Shown here piece by piece: positions 14,599 to 23,753 of a stretch of 64,000 bases of DNA. Position numbers and translations under genes: made by a program. The stretch's first letter is position 1, and every line of letters starts with the position of its first letter. Under the pieces are notes generated by a model. That model saw nothing but the letters and a program-made list of their open reading frames with translations, did no database searches and was not told the DNA's origin. Where the stretch lies: assembly GCA_041394605.1 (NCBI GenBank), contig JAWKHX010000008.1, positions 124,001 to 188,000 of the forward strand, in the 5' to 3' direction. This stretch comes from UBA668 sp041394605. GTDB lineage: Bacteria; Actinomycetota; Acidimicrobiia; Acidimicrobiales; Ilumatobacteraceae.

Positions 14599-16062
14599 TC
14601 ACCGGGGTGTCAGGTCGGCCACGGTGGGGCCGCTCGGGTAGGACAGCAGGACGGCGCCGAACGCGTCCCAGATCGGCCGGTACTCCACCTTCTCGGCGAT
14701 CTGCGGGCCGTTCAACAGGATGGCGAACTGGATGGCCCCACCACCCTCCTGGGGCACATAGCCGCACAGCGCCTTGGCCGCCGGCTTGCCGCCGATGCCG
14801 TCGTCGTAGTTGTAGAGCGTGCCGGTCTTGCCGCGCAGCAGCCCGGCGAGCGCAGTGTCCTCGAACGCGTCGGACAGGGTGCCGCCGGCCTGACCGGCGA
14901 TGGCCATGCCCTGCCCGATCGGCCCGTCCACCGGCGCCCGCTGGATGAGGGCGAGGAGGGTGCCGCAGGTCAGGCGGTTCTCGTCGCTGAGGCCGGAGCC
15001 GTCCACCAGCACCACGCCGTCCAGCGGGATGCCCCAACCCTGGAGCGTGGTGGTGACCACCGCCAGCCCCGCCTCCCGGGTACCCGCTCCCCCGGCCACC
15101 AGGCCGATCTCCTTCAGGATCATCTCCGCCGTGTTGTTGTCGCTGGTGGTCAGCATCTCGGCGAGGATGTCGCGCAGCGGGTGCGACTGGACGGCGGCGA
15201 TGGCTGCACTGCCGTCGGTGGTGCCGGCCGCGGGCGGCCCGCCCACGGTGACGCCGCGTTCCTGCAGCAGCTGGGTCAGCACCGTCGCGGCGCCCACCAC
15301 CGGGTCGTTGGACGACCGGTCCAGCGCCTCGCGGGAGTCGTTGGCCAGCAGCGCCGTGATCGGGCCACCCTCGGTGAAGCGCACGTCGCTCCCCCAGGTC
15401 GGCGCGTACCACTCGCTGTCGTAGCGGCTGGCGTCGCCCACCACCGAGCCACCGATGCTGGTGACGCCGGCGGCGACGATCGCATCGGCGAGCGACTCGA
15501 TCGAGGTGGTGTTGAACGGCGGGTACTTGGCGTTCGGCCCGTTCCACCAGGAGTTGCTGAGCACCGGGTCGCCCCCGCCGACGAGGTACAGGTTGCCCTG
15601 CACCACTCCCCCGGCCAGATTGCCGCGGACCTCCGTGGTATACGTGTAGTCGGCCCCCAGCACCTCCAGCGCCACCGAGGCGGTGACCACCTTCACCGTG
15701 CTGGCCGGCCGCAATGGCAGGTCGGCGTTCTGCGACGCCACGGGTTGGCCGTCCACGCTGATGGCCACGCAGGACGTGCTGTCGATCTGCGGCAGGAAGC
15801 CCTGGGCCGTGGCCACGAAGGACGCCAGGTTGACGTCGCGGGCCAGCATCGCCGGCGCCCGGCGAAGGGAGAGGACGGGCGTGGCGAGCGACACGTCCGC
15901 GGGCGTGCTGGACCCGGTGGAGTCGGGCGTGACCGTGTCGTCCGGGACGCTGACGCCCTCCGGCGCACGCCCCTTCGCGAACTGCCAGCACCCGCCCAAC
16001 GCCAGCGCCGGCAGCAGCGCCACCACCACCAGCGCGGGGAACGGGTTGCGTCGGCGGGCCAT
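14599..16062 (-). CDS. dacB: D-alanyl-D-alanine carboxypeptidase/endopeptidase, PBP4 family
   Basis: A 487-residue peptidase S13 protein that trims or cleaves peptidoglycan cross-links outside the membrane. Active-site motifs are present: SxxK as PASTVKVV, SxN as TSDNN and KTG as RGKTGTLYN. The N-terminus has Arg residues, a hydrophobic stretch (LVVVALLPALAL) and GGC with Cys25, so it could be a lipoprotein as well as a signal-anchored protein. A Thr/Ser/Pro/Asp-rich linker follows. ATG 16062 is chosen because the open frame above it overlaps the neighbouring gene and has no signal-like content. Confidence 0.9.
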   Translation of the reverse strand: MARRRNPFPALVVVALLPALALGGCWQFAKGRAPEGVSVPDDTVTPDSTGSSTPADVSLATPVLSLRRAPAMLARDVNLASFVATAQGFLPQIDSTSCVAISVDGQPVASQNADLPLRPASTVKVVTASVALEVLGADYTYTTEVRGNLAGGVVQGNLYLVGGGDPVLSNSWWNGPNAKYPPFNTTSIESLADAIVAAGVTSIGGSVVGDASRYDSEWYAPTWGSDVRFTEGGPITALLANDSREALDRSSNDPVVGAATVLTQLLQERGVTVGGPPAAGTTDGSAAIAAVQSHPLRDILAEMLTTSDNNTAEMILKEIGLVAGGAGTREAGLAVVTTTLQGWGIPLDGVVLVDGSGLSDENRLTCGTLLALIQRAPVDGPIGQGMAIAGQAGGTLSDAFEDTALAGLLRGKTGTLYNYDDGIGGKPAAKALCGYVPQEGGGAIQFAILLNGPQIAEKVEYRPIWDAFGAVLLSYPSGPTVADLTPR

Positions 16063-16075
16063 CCCGCCCAGTCTC

Positions 16076-18235
16076 TCAGCCGAGACCGCGACTGCGGCGG
16101 AACTGTGCGTAACGCCACAGGTGGCCGAGCGCGGTGACCGCCCGGTTGCCGCTGGCGTAGCAGAGGCGGCCGGTGGCGCGCACCGCACGGGGGCCGGCGT
16201 TGTCGGGGTCGGCCACGGCCAACTCGGTGGCGGTGAGCACGGGCTTGCCGTACTTCACCGACAGCTCGTGGGCTGCCTCGGCGAAGCGCTCGTCCTGGCG
16301 CTCGTGGTAGGCGACGATGCGCTCCAGCCCGTGGTCGGGGTAGAAACGGCCCTCACGCATCATCCGCGCCTGGTTGCTCTGGATGCCGAGGCCCAGGTAC
16401 ACCATCGCGTGGACGTCGGGGTGGCTGACGATCATCTCCATCACGGCCGGGATGGTGTCCCTGGTCTCGCCGCCGGCGCAGTCCACCGGGTTGTTCTTGC
16501 TCCACCGCGGCGGCAGCTCCGTGTCGATCCGGGCCTTCAGGTCCTCCGGCAGGGCCATCAGCACCAGCGACCCGTCGCGGTGGATGGCGTCGCTGGTCAC
16601 CACGCCCCACCCGCCGGCCGTGGTGAGCACCACCACGTTCGGACCCTGCGGCAGCGGCTGGGTGGCGAACGTGGCCGCAGCCTCGAACGCCTCCTCCACG
16701 GTGGCGGCGCGGGTGACGCCGGCCTGGCGGACGGCGCCGTCGAACACCTTGTCGTCGGCTGCCAGCGCCCCGGTGTGGCTGGCGGCCGCCCGCGCACCTG
16801 CCGCCGTGGCGCCGCCCTTCACCACCACCAGCGGCTTGCGGGCGGCGACGGAGGCGAAGCGCTCCACCAGTGCCCGCCCGTCGGTGATGCCCTCCACATA
16901 GGCCAGGGAGACGGCGGTGGCGGGGTCGTCGGCGTACCAGTCCAGGTAGTCGGCCGGGGTGACGGCGGCGGCATTGCCGGCCGACACCGCCCGGCTGATG
17001 CCCACGCCCGTCTGGCGGGAGTAGTTGAGGAAGCTGCTGACGAAGTTGCCGCTCTGGCTGGCCACGCCGATCTTCCCGGCCGGCGGGTACGGGGCCACGA
17101 TCTGGGCGCACAGGTTGGCCGGCGTGCTGACCACGCCCTGCCCGTTCGGCCCGGCCAGCAGGATGCCCAGCTCGTCGGCCAGAGCGATCAGCTCGTCCTC
17201 CGCCTTGCGGCCTTCCTCCCCCGCCTCGCCGTAGCCGGCGCTGGTGAGGAACGCGGCCTTCACGCCCTTCGCCGCGCATGCCCGCAGCAGCGCCGGGTTG
17301 GCGCTGGCCGGGGTGCAGACGAAGACCAGGTCGATCTCACCGGCCGGCAGCGCCTCGATGTCGGCCACGGTGCGCACGCCGAGCACCTCCTCGCCCTGCA
17401 GGTTGGTGCCGTAGACACCGCCGGCGTAGCCGCTGGCGAGGATGTTGTGCAGGCTGACGAAGCCGAACTTGCCGGGGTGGGTGCTGGCACCGGTGACCAG
17501 CACGCCGCGGGGGTCGAAGAGGGCGCGGAACTGCTCGTCCGTGGGGCGCGGGCGGGCGACGCTGGGCGGCGCCGCAGGCTCGCCGAGCTCCACCAGGGCG
17601 TCCACCGCCACCGGGGTGCCGTCGGGGCGGACGATCAGCGGGTTGACGTCCACGCTCACCACGTCCGGCCGGGCCGCGGCCAGCGCCGAGAGCCCGAGGA
17701 GGACGGCCTTCAACGCGGCGCGGTCCACCGCGGCCTCGCCACGGAACGGCCCGAGCAGCTTCTGTGTGGCCAGGCCGGCGATCATCTCCTCGGCGTCGAC
17801 CTCGCTGATCGGCACCGGGCGGAACTGCACGTCGGCCACGGCCTCGGCCAGCACACCGCCGACGCCGAGCATCACGTTGGCGCCGAACTGCGGGTCGCGC
17901 ACGATGCCGGCTATCAGCTCCCGGTTGCCGGAGATCATCGGCGCCACCAGAAGAGAGACCTCGCCGTCCTCCGGCGTGGCCTTGGCCAGCAGTTCGGCGG
18001 CGGCGGCCTCCGTGGCGGCGGCGTCGCCGAGGCGCAGCTTCACCAGGCCCCGCTCGGTCTTGTGGGCGATGGCGTCGCCGCACAGCTTCACCACGACGGG
18101 GAAGCCGACGTCGCCGCCGGCCGCTGCGGCGGCCGCGGCCGTGGTGACCTCGTGCTCCGGCGCCATCGGCACGCCGTGCTCGCGCAGCAGGGCCTTGGAG
18201 GCGGACTCGGACAGCGTGTTCCCGGTGGCACTCAT
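16076..18235 (-). CDS. ADP-forming acyl-CoA synthetase (fused ATP-grasp and CoA-binding subunits)
   Basis: A 719-residue protein joining both parts of NDP-forming acyl-CoA synthetase in the order beta then alpha. Residues 1-230 are an ATP-grasp domain (GFPVVVKLCGDAIAHKTERG, VSVDVNPLIV). The rest is a CoA-binding and ligase part (FDPRGVLVTGAST, GVASQSGNFVSSFLNYSRQT, ASHTGALAADDKVFDGAVRQ). It would convert an acyl-CoA, ADP and phosphate to acid, CoA and ATP, or the reverse. Substrate cannot be told. ATG 18235 is preferred because TACGGT lies 7 nt upstream. It stands 14 nt upstream of dacB. Confidence 0.88.
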   Translation of the reverse strand: MSATGNTLSESASKALLREHGVPMAPEHEVTTAAAAAAAGGDVGFPVVVKLCGDAIAHKTERGLVKLRLGDAAATEAAAAELLAKATPEDGEVSLLVAPMISGNRELIAGIVRDPQFGANVMLGVGGVLAEAVADVQFRPVPISEVDAEEMIAGLATQKLLGPFRGEAAVDRAALKAVLLGLSALAAARPDVVSVDVNPLIVRPDGTPVAVDALVELGEPAAPPSVARPRPTDEQFRALFDPRGVLVTGASTHPGKFGFVSLHNILASGYAGGVYGTNLQGEEVLGVRTVADIEALPAGEIDLVFVCTPASANPALLRACAAKGVKAAFLTSAGYGEAGEEGRKAEDELIALADELGILLAGPNGQGVVSTPANLCAQIVAPYPPAGKIGVASQSGNFVSSFLNYSRQTGVGISRAVSAGNAAAVTPADYLDWYADDPATAVSLAYVEGITDGRALVERFASVAARKPLVVVKGGATAAGARAAASHTGALAADDKVFDGAVRQAGVTRAATVEEAFEAAATFATQPLPQGPNVVVLTTAGGWGVVTSDAIHRDGSLVLMALPEDLKARIDTELPPRWSKNNPVDCAGGETRDTIPAVMEMIVSHPDVHAMVYLGLGIQSNQARMMREGRFYPDHGLERIVAYHERQDERFAEAAHELSVKYGKPVLTATELAVADPDNAGPRAVRATGRLCYASGNRAVTALGHLWRYAQFRRSRGLG

Positions 18236-18242
18236 CGGCGCC

Positions 18243-18248
18243 ACCGTA
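18243..18248 (-). promoter_or_regulatory. Predicted leaderless -10 element for the acyl-CoA synthetase
   Basis: TACGGT on the minus strand, 7 nt before ATG 18235, with no Shine-Dalgarno sequence between. It supports this ATG over an upstream TTG. Confidence 0.5.
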
Positions 18249-18308
18249 GCCAACCGGCCCCGCCGGGGACCGGGTCAGGTGCGGGTCAGGCGGGGGCTCA
18301 GCCGGCGC

Positions 18309-18788
18309 TCAGGCGCGGGGCGCGCTGACGTTGTAGGTCAGCAGGCCGCGGGCGATCAGCTTGTGGCTGTCCGCCCCCACCAGTTCCGCTTCGCAGAACA
18401 CCGTGGACCGGCCGCGCTTGACGATCCAGCCCTCGGCGATGCCGTCCTCCTGCACCAGCGCGGCGATGTACTGCACGTGCAGGTCCACGGTGCTGTAGCG
18501 GTGCTCGGCGGTGTAGGCGCTGCCGACCGCGGGGACCACAACCGTGTCGAGGATGGTGGCGATCGCTCCGCCGTGCACCACGCCGGCCGGCTGCTCGATG
18601 TCCGGGCGGAAGGGCATGCGCATCCGGCAGTAGTCGGTGCGCACCTCCTCCATCTGCAGGCCGACCAGCTTCGGAAAGTACATGCGGTCAGCCCACTTGC
18701 CGAACGTCGCCCAGCGCTCGACGATCTCCGGGGACGCCGGCGGGAACTGCTCCGCCCGGTGCCCGGGAACGACGCCGCGGTGGCTCAT
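18309..18788 (-). CDS. PaaI-type hotdog thioesterase
   Basis: A 159-residue single hotdog domain. The block QPAGVVHGGAIATILDTVV contains the His-Gly-Gly and downstream Asp typical of the PaaI/YbaW group, and the end reads STVFCEAELVGADSHKLIAR. It would hydrolyse an acyl-CoA thioester in the cytoplasm. The ATG overlaps the stop of the upstream alpha/beta hydrolase (ATGA). The nearby acyl-CoA synthetase suggests a shared acyl-CoA metabolism, but the substrate is unknown. Confidence 0.88.
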   Translation of the reverse strand: MSHRGVVPGHRAEQFPPASPEIVERWATFGKWADRMYFPKLVGLQMEEVRTDYCRMRMPFRPDIEQPAGVVHGGAIATILDTVVVPAVGSAYTAEHRYSTVDLHVQYIAALVQEDGIAEGWIVKRGRSTVFCEAELVGADSHKLIARGLLTYNVSAPRA

Positions 18789-19576
18789 GCGCCGGCGGCC
18801 GCGACGTGGGCGGCCAGGAGGCGGGCGACGTCGGCAGCCATCTCCTGGATGACCACGTGGCCGGCGGGCAGCACCTCCAGGCGGGCGCCGGCGATGCCGT
18901 CCGCCAGCGCGTGGCTGTGGCGGATGTCCACCCAGCGGTCCTGCTCGCCACCGATCACCAACGCCGGCGCGGTGATGGACGGCAGCATGGCGGTGAGATC
19001 GACCACCTTGTCCAGGTCCAGCTGGGCGGCGGAGCCCTTGGCAACGGCATCGTTGGCCATGCCGAGCATCATGTCCACCATCGGCTCCAGCATCGCCAGG
19101 CCCTCGGCGGTGAAGCCGTCGGCCATCGCGTAGTGCATGAACAGCTCCGGGCTGATCGCGATCAGCTTCTTCCACAGGTCGAACGTGATGCGCATGCGGG
19201 CGTCGGTGGCCACCCAGCCGCACAGCATCGTCACGCTGGCCACGTGGGCGGCATGGCGGGCGGCCACGCCGGTGGCGGCCACGGCGCCGAGGGAGTAGCC
19301 GGCCACGTGGTAGCGGTCGTGGCCGAGGTGGGCCATCACCGCTGCCGCCTGGTCCGCCAGGCCCTCCACGGTGAGCGCCTCGGTCGGCATGGCCGACTCG
19401 CCCGACCCGGGGAACTCCACCATCACATACGCCATCGGCTGGTCGGCGGGCATCGCCGCCCGCACCATGTCCCACCCCGTGCGGCTCTGGGTGGTGCCGT
19501 GGAGCAGCAGCAGCGGCGTGCCCTCCCCCTCCGTCGCGTACCCGACGATCTGACCGTTGACGTCCAGCGTTGCCAT
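18785..19576 (-). CDS. Alpha/beta-hydrolase
   Basis: A 263-residue hydrolase. The oxyanion region LLLLHGTTQSRTGWD, the nucleophile elbow GYSLG, the acid region ALVIGGEQDRWVD and the His of LPAGHVVIQE make a complete Ser-Asp-His triad. Members act as esterases, lactonases or C-C hydrolases. It is coupled to the thioesterase by an ATGA overlap. TACCGT lies 8 nt before the ATG, consistent with a leaderless promoter. Confidence 0.88.
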   Translation of the reverse strand: MATLDVNGQIVGYATEGEGTPLLLLHGTTQSRTGWDMVRAAMPADQPMAYVMVEFPGSGESAMPTEALTVEGLADQAAAVMAHLGHDRYHVAGYSLGAVAATGVAARHAAHVASVTMLCGWVATDARMRITFDLWKKLIAISPELFMHYAMADGFTAEGLAMLEPMVDMMLGMANDAVAKGSAAQLDLDKVVDLTAMLPSITAPALVIGGEQDRWVDIRHSHALADGIAGARLEVLPAGHVVIQEMAADVARLLAAHVAAAGA

Positions 19577-19608
19577 GGACGGCGACGGTAGCCGTCAGGG
19601 CGCCGCCG

Positions 19609-20223
19609 TCACGGCTTGAGCGCGGCGGCGAAGAGGGCGATCACGTTCTCCCTGGCACGGGCGATCTGGTCGTTGCCCAGCGGGTCCTCGTCCAGCAGGC
19701 CCTCGAGGAACGGGGCGTCGCTGAAGTAGCTGAGCACGGCGCCGTAGCCGGTGAGGAGGAGGTGCTCCGGGTCCAGGCGGCGGAAGGTGCCGGCGTCCAT
19801 CTCCCGGCGGAAGAACGCCGCAGCGCGATCGAACATCGGGCGCAGCACAGCGGCCAGGTCGATGCCCAGGTGCACGCCGCCGTCCAGCGCCTCGCGGCGC
19901 ATCAGGCGCACATAGTCCGGGTTGCCGACGAACAGGTCGAACCCGGCGCCGATGACCAACTCCATCTTCCCCTGCCCTGTCTGCGGGCTGGCCACGGCCG
20001 ACTCCAGGCGGCGGAACCAGTCGCTCAGAAGGTGCTCGAAGCACTCGCCGTACAGGGTCTCCTTCGACGGGAAGTGGTGCAGCAGGCTGGGGCGGCGGAT
20101 GCCCACGCCGGCGGCGATGTCGTTCAGGGAGGTGCCGTCGTAGCCGTTCTCGGCGAAGCAGCGGATGGCCTCGGCAAGGATCAACTCCCGGGTGGAGGGT
20201 GCGTCGGTCCCGTGCTCGGCCAC
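19609..20223 (-). CDS. TetR-family transcriptional regulator
   Basis: A 204-residue regulator. The HTH is at about residues 12-58: ILAEAIRCFAENGYDGTSLN, DIAAGVGIRRPSLLHHFPSK. The C-terminal 140 residues form the ligand domain, with FDLFVGNPDYVRLMRREALD resembling regulators of fatty-acid or acyl-CoA genes. GTG 20223 is set by TAAGCT, 7 nt upstream on the minus strand. It faces nagA across 28 bp and sits next to hydrolase and thioesterase genes, so it could control either side. Confidence 0.87.
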   Translation of the reverse strand: MAEHGTDAPSTRELILAEAIRCFAENGYDGTSLNDIAAGVGIRRPSLLHHFPSKETLYGECFEHLLSDWFRRLESAVASPQTGQGKMELVIGAGFDLFVGNPDYVRLMRREALDGGVHLGIDLAAVLRPMFDRAAAFFRREMDAGTFRRLDPEHLLLTGYGAVLSYFSDAPFLEGLLDEDPLGNDQIARARENVIALFAAALKP

Positions 20224-20251
20224 GGGGTGCAGCTTATGAGATCGTGGACGG
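20224..20251. promoter_or_regulatory. 28-bp divergent promoter between TetR gene and nagA
   Basis: The two GTG starts are separated by only 28 bases. On the minus strand TAAGCT (20231-20236) lies 7 nt before the regulator start. On the plus strand the best hexamer, GATCGT, is weak and lies 6 nt before nagA. Both genes would have to be leaderless for promoters to fit. Confidence 0.4.
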
Positions 20252-21346
20252 GTGCCGTCCGTGGAATGCGCCCTCGTCCTGACGCCCGACGGGTTGCGCG
20301 GCCCCATGCGGGTCACGTGGGACGGGGCAGTGATCACGGAGGTCGAGCCGGTCACTTCGGTGACGGGTGCGGCGGCGGACCGGGTGCTCGCGCCCGGCTT
20401 CGTCGACCTCCAGGTCAACGGGATCGACGACGTGGACGTGGCCGGCGCCGACGGGGCGGACTGGGAGCGGCTGGACTCCCTGCTGCTGGCCCAGGGCGTC
20501 ACCACCTGGTGCCCGACGCTGGTGACGATGCCGCTCCCCCGCTACGAGGCGCCGCTGGCCCGCATCCGGGCGGCGATGGACCGACCGGCGGAAGGCCGAC
20601 CGGCGATCGCTGGAGTGCACCTGGAGGGGCCGTTCCTCGGGGCCGCACCAGGGGCGCACAACCCGGCGTGGATCGTGCCGGTGGACCTCGACTGGCTGGC
20701 GGCGCTGCCCGGCCATGTGGCCGTGGTGACGCTGGGTGCGGAGCAACCGGAGGCGGTGGCTGCCACGAAGCTGCTGGTCGAGCGTGGTGTGCTGGTGAGC
20801 ATCGGCCACACCCGGGCGTCGGAGGGCGACTTCGACGCGGTGGCCGCGGCCGGGGCCGGCCTGGTCACCCACCTGTTCAACGGGATGAGCGGGGTCCACC
20901 ATCGGGACCTCGGGGTGGCCGCGCTCGCGCTGTCGCACCCCGGTGTCGCCGCGTCGCTGATCGCCGACGGGGTGCACGTGCACCCGCGGGTGCTGCGCCT
21001 GGCGGCCGCCGCGCTGGGGCCCGAGCGGACCGTCCTCGTCACGGATGCCGTCGGCTGGCGGGCCGGCCGGGTCGGCGAGATCGGCATCGCGTTGGTGGAC
21101 GGCGCACCCCGCCTGCCCGACGGCACCCTCGCCGGCAGCGCGCTCACCATGGACGCCGCAGTGCGTACCTGCCTCGCGGCAGGCATTCCCCTGGAGCACG
21201 CCCTGCGCGCCGCCTCCACCACCCCGGCCCGCCTGCTGGGCCTGCACGACCGCGGCACCATCGCCCCCGGCAGCCGCGCCGACCTCGTCGCCCTCACCCC
21301 CACCGGCGCCCTCGAAACGGTGTGGGCCGGCGGCATTCCGGTCTGA
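20252..21346 (+). CDS. nagA: N-acetylglucosamine-6-phosphate deacetylase
   Basis: A 364-residue amidohydrolase that removes acetyl from GlcNAc-6-phosphate in amino-sugar recycling. Motifs: APGFVDLQVNG near residue 50 (the metal-binding His is replaced by Gln as in many NagA), HLEGPFLG, SIGHTRASEGDFDAVAAAGA, THLFNGMSG and VTDAVG. The end GTIAPGSRADLVAL is standard. GTG start, divergent from the TetR gene. No nagB or PTS gene is next to it. Confidence 0.9.
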   Translation: MPSVECALVLTPDGLRGPMRVTWDGAVITEVEPVTSVTGAAADRVLAPGFVDLQVNGIDDVDVAGADGADWERLDSLLLAQGVTTWCPTLVTMPLPRYEAPLARIRAAMDRPAEGRPAIAGVHLEGPFLGAAPGAHNPAWIVPVDLDWLAALPGHVAVVTLGAEQPEAVAATKLLVERGVLVSIGHTRASEGDFDAVAAAGAGLVTHLFNGMSGVHHRDLGVAALALSHPGVAASLIADGVHVHPRVLRLAAAALGPERTVLVTDAVGWRAGRVGEIGIALVDGAPRLPDGTLAGSALTMDAAVRTCLAAGIPLEHALRAASTTPARLLGLHDRGTIAPGSRADLVALTPTGALETVWAGGIPV

Positions 21347-21377
21347 CGAGCGAGGAAGCGTGGGTAGCGTCGACGGG

Positions 21378-21773
21378 ATGCAGATCGTGTCCACACTCTT
21401 CGTCGAGAACTTCGAGATGCGCCAGGCGCCCGGCCCGTCGACCCGGATCGACCTGACCGGCGCGATGTTCTCGATGGCTGCCCCCGAGCCGGCACCCGTC
21501 ACCGTCACGCCCCACCTCGTGGCCCTCATCTACTGCCCCCCGGGCGAGAGCGGCAACGGGGTGTTCGAGGTGGTCTTCCGCCGCGGCCTCGAGGAGGACT
21601 CCGAGCAGGTAGCCCGCAACGTCAGCCCGTTCACGGTGGACCCGGGCAAGTTCACCTACCGCCTGGTGCGTGGCGAACTGGAGTTCCCGGACTACGGCCA
21701 GATCTTCGCCCACTGCCGCGTGGACCGCGGCCCGTGGCACCTGGTGCCCTTCACCTTGCTGCCGCCCGCGTGA
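21378..21773 (+). CDS. Conserved hypothetical protein
   Basis: A 131-residue cytoplasmic protein of unknown function. It begins MQIVSTLFVENFEMRQAPGP and reads as a beta-rich single domain (TPHLVALIYCPPGESGNGVF, KFTYRLVRGELEFPDYG), ending HLVPFTLLPPA. TAGCGT is placed 7 nt before the ATG. Proteins of this look (a short beta-sandwich with a C-terminal VP-F motif) are scattered in actinobacteria, but I cannot name a family. Confidence 0.6.
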   Translation: MQIVSTLFVENFEMRQAPGPSTRIDLTGAMFSMAAPEPAPVTVTPHLVALIYCPPGESGNGVFEVVFRRGLEEDSEQVARNVSPFTVDPGKFTYRLVRGELEFPDYGQIFAHCRVDRGPWHLVPFTLLPPA

Positions 21774-21781
21774 CCGGCCGG

Positions 21782-21787
21782 TAAGGT
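21782..21787 (+). promoter_or_regulatory. Predicted leaderless -10 element for tkt
   Basis: TAAGGT, 6 nt before GTG 21794. The hypothetical gene stop lies just upstream, so a separate promoter for tkt-tal is likely. Confidence 0.45.
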
Positions 21788-21793
21788 CGAAGC

Positions 21794-23749
21794 GTGCTCA
21801 CCCCGGAACAGGACCAGCAGTCGATCAACCTCATCCGCGGCTTGGCCATGGACGCCCCGCTCCACGCCAAGAGCGGCCACCAGGGCACCGCAATGGCGCT
21901 GGCCCCGCTGGCCCATGTGCTCTACAGCCGGGTGATGCGCCACGACCCGGCCGACCCGCACTGGGCGGACCGTGACCGGTTCGTACTGTCCAACGGCCAC
22001 GCCTCCATCCTTCAGTACTCGATGCTGTTCCTCTCCGGCTATGGGCTGGAGCTCGACGACATCAAGGCCTTCCGCCAGTGGGGCTCGGCCACGCCGGGCC
22101 ACCCCGAGGTCGGCCACACCGCCGGCGTGGAGGTCACCACCGGCCCTCTCGGGCAGGGGTTCGCCAACGCCGTCGGCATGGCCCTGGCGGAGCGCCACCT
22201 GAAGGCCCGCTTCGGCGCCGACGTGCAGGACCACTTCACGTTCGTGCTCGCCGGCGACGGCTGCCTGATGGAAGGCGTCAGCCACGAGGCCGCCTCGCTG
22301 GCCGGCCACCAGCGCCTCGGCGGGCTGGTGTGCGTGTACGACGACAACCACATCACGATCGACGGCGACACCGCACTCACCTACAGCGACGACGTCGCCG
22401 GGCGGTTCGAGGCCTATGGGTGGCACGTGGAGCACCTCGGCGAGGCCGCCAACGACCTCGACGCGCTGGAGGCCGGGCTGCGCCGGGCGATGGCGGTCAC
22501 CGACCGGCCGAGTCTGCTGATCCTGCGCTCCCACATCGGCTACCCCAGCCCGGACTTCACGGACGACCACTCGGCCCACGGCAACCCGTTCAAGGCGGAG
22601 AACGTCACCCGCACGAAGGCCGTCATGGGCATCCCGGACGAGCCGTTCTGGGCGCCCGACTCGCTGGTGGCCGCCTACCGCGCCCACTGCGCCGACCGGG
22701 GCCGTGACGCCCACGACGCCTGGAACACCCGCTTCGCCGCGTCCACCGTGGACCGGGACGAGTGGGCCGCCTGCTGGGCCGCCCGCGGGTTGGACGGCTG
22801 GGAGGACGCCCTGCCGACGTTCGAGCAGGGCGAGTCCATCGCCACCCGGGTCGCCATCGAGAAGGCGTTCAACGCCACGCTCGCCGGGGTTCCAGGCCTG
22901 GTGGCCGGCGCTGCCGACCTCACCGGCAACACCGGCACCAAGCTGGCCGGTCAGCAGCCGATGACCGCGGCGACCCCGGAGGGTCGCCAGGTGTACTACG
23001 GCATCCGCGAGCACGGCATGGGCTCCACGATGGTGGGCATGGCCCTCCACGGCGGCGTGCTGCCCGCCGGCGGCACGTTCTTCGTCTTCCTCGACTACAT
23101 GCGCCCGCCCGTCCGCCTGGCCGCACTGAGCGGTGCGAAGGTCGTGTTCGTCTTCACCCACGATTCCGTCGGTGTCGGCGAGGACGGCCCCACCCACCAG
23201 CCGGTGGAGCACCTGGCCACGCTGCGGGCCATCCCCCACCTCCAGGTCATCCGCCCGGCCGACGCCAACGAGACGTCGCAGGCGTGGCGGGTGGCGGTGG
23301 AGCACGACGGCCCGACGGCCCTCGTGCTGAGCCGGCAGAACCTGCCGGTGTGCACCGACGGCAGCGCGGTGGAAGTGGGTGCCGCGGTGGTGCGCGACCA
23401 TGCCGACCCCAAGGTCGTGCTGCTCGCCACCGGGAGTGAAGTCTCGGTCTGCCTGGAGGCGGCCGCCCAGCTCGAGGCGGCAGGTGTCGGTGCCCGCGTG
23501 GTCAGCATGCCCTCGTGGGACCGTTTCGAGCGCCAGCCGGAGGACTACCGCGACGACGTCCTCCCGCCCTGGCTGCCGGTGCTGTCGGTGGAAGCGGCCA
23601 CCACGCTCGGCTGGTCCGCCTACGCGGACGCATCAATCGGTATCGACCGCTTCGGCGCCAGCGCGCCGGGCCCCGTGGTCCTGGAGAAGCTCGGCATCAA
23701 CGTCGAGCACGTCGTCGCCGCAGCCACGGACCTGATCTCTGAGGAGTGA
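21794..23749 (+). CDS. tkt: Transketolase
   Basis: A 651-residue thiamine-diphosphate enzyme transferring two-carbon units in the pentose phosphate pathway. Signatures: SGHQGTAMALAPLAHVLYSR near the N-terminus, HPEVGHTAGVEVTTGPLGQG, the cofactor motif GDGCLMEG...DDNHITIDG, and the pyrimidine-domain segments REHGMGSTMVGMALHGG and DSVGVGEDGPTHQPVEHLA. The C-terminal domain is complete. It starts with GTG and is followed 4 nt later by tal. Confidence 0.96.
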   Translation: MLTPEQDQQSINLIRGLAMDAPLHAKSGHQGTAMALAPLAHVLYSRVMRHDPADPHWADRDRFVLSNGHASILQYSMLFLSGYGLELDDIKAFRQWGSATPGHPEVGHTAGVEVTTGPLGQGFANAVGMALAERHLKARFGADVQDHFTFVLAGDGCLMEGVSHEAASLAGHQRLGGLVCVYDDNHITIDGDTALTYSDDVAGRFEAYGWHVEHLGEAANDLDALEAGLRRAMAVTDRPSLLILRSHIGYPSPDFTDDHSAHGNPFKAENVTRTKAVMGIPDEPFWAPDSLVAAYRAHCADRGRDAHDAWNTRFAASTVDRDEWAACWAARGLDGWEDALPTFEQGESIATRVAIEKAFNATLAGVPGLVAGAADLTGNTGTKLAGQQPMTAATPEGRQVYYGIREHGMGSTMVGMALHGGVLPAGGTFFVFLDYMRPPVRLAALSGAKVVFVFTHDSVGVGEDGPTHQPVEHLATLRAIPHLQVIRPADANETSQAWRVAVEHDGPTALVLSRQNLPVCTDGSAVEVGAAVVRDHADPKVVLLATGSEVSVCLEAAAQLEAAGVGARVVSMPSWDRFERQPEDYRDDVLPPWLPVLSVEAATTLGWSAYADASIGIDRFGASAPGPVVLEKLGINVEHVVAAATDLISEE

Positions 23750-23753
23750 TCAC

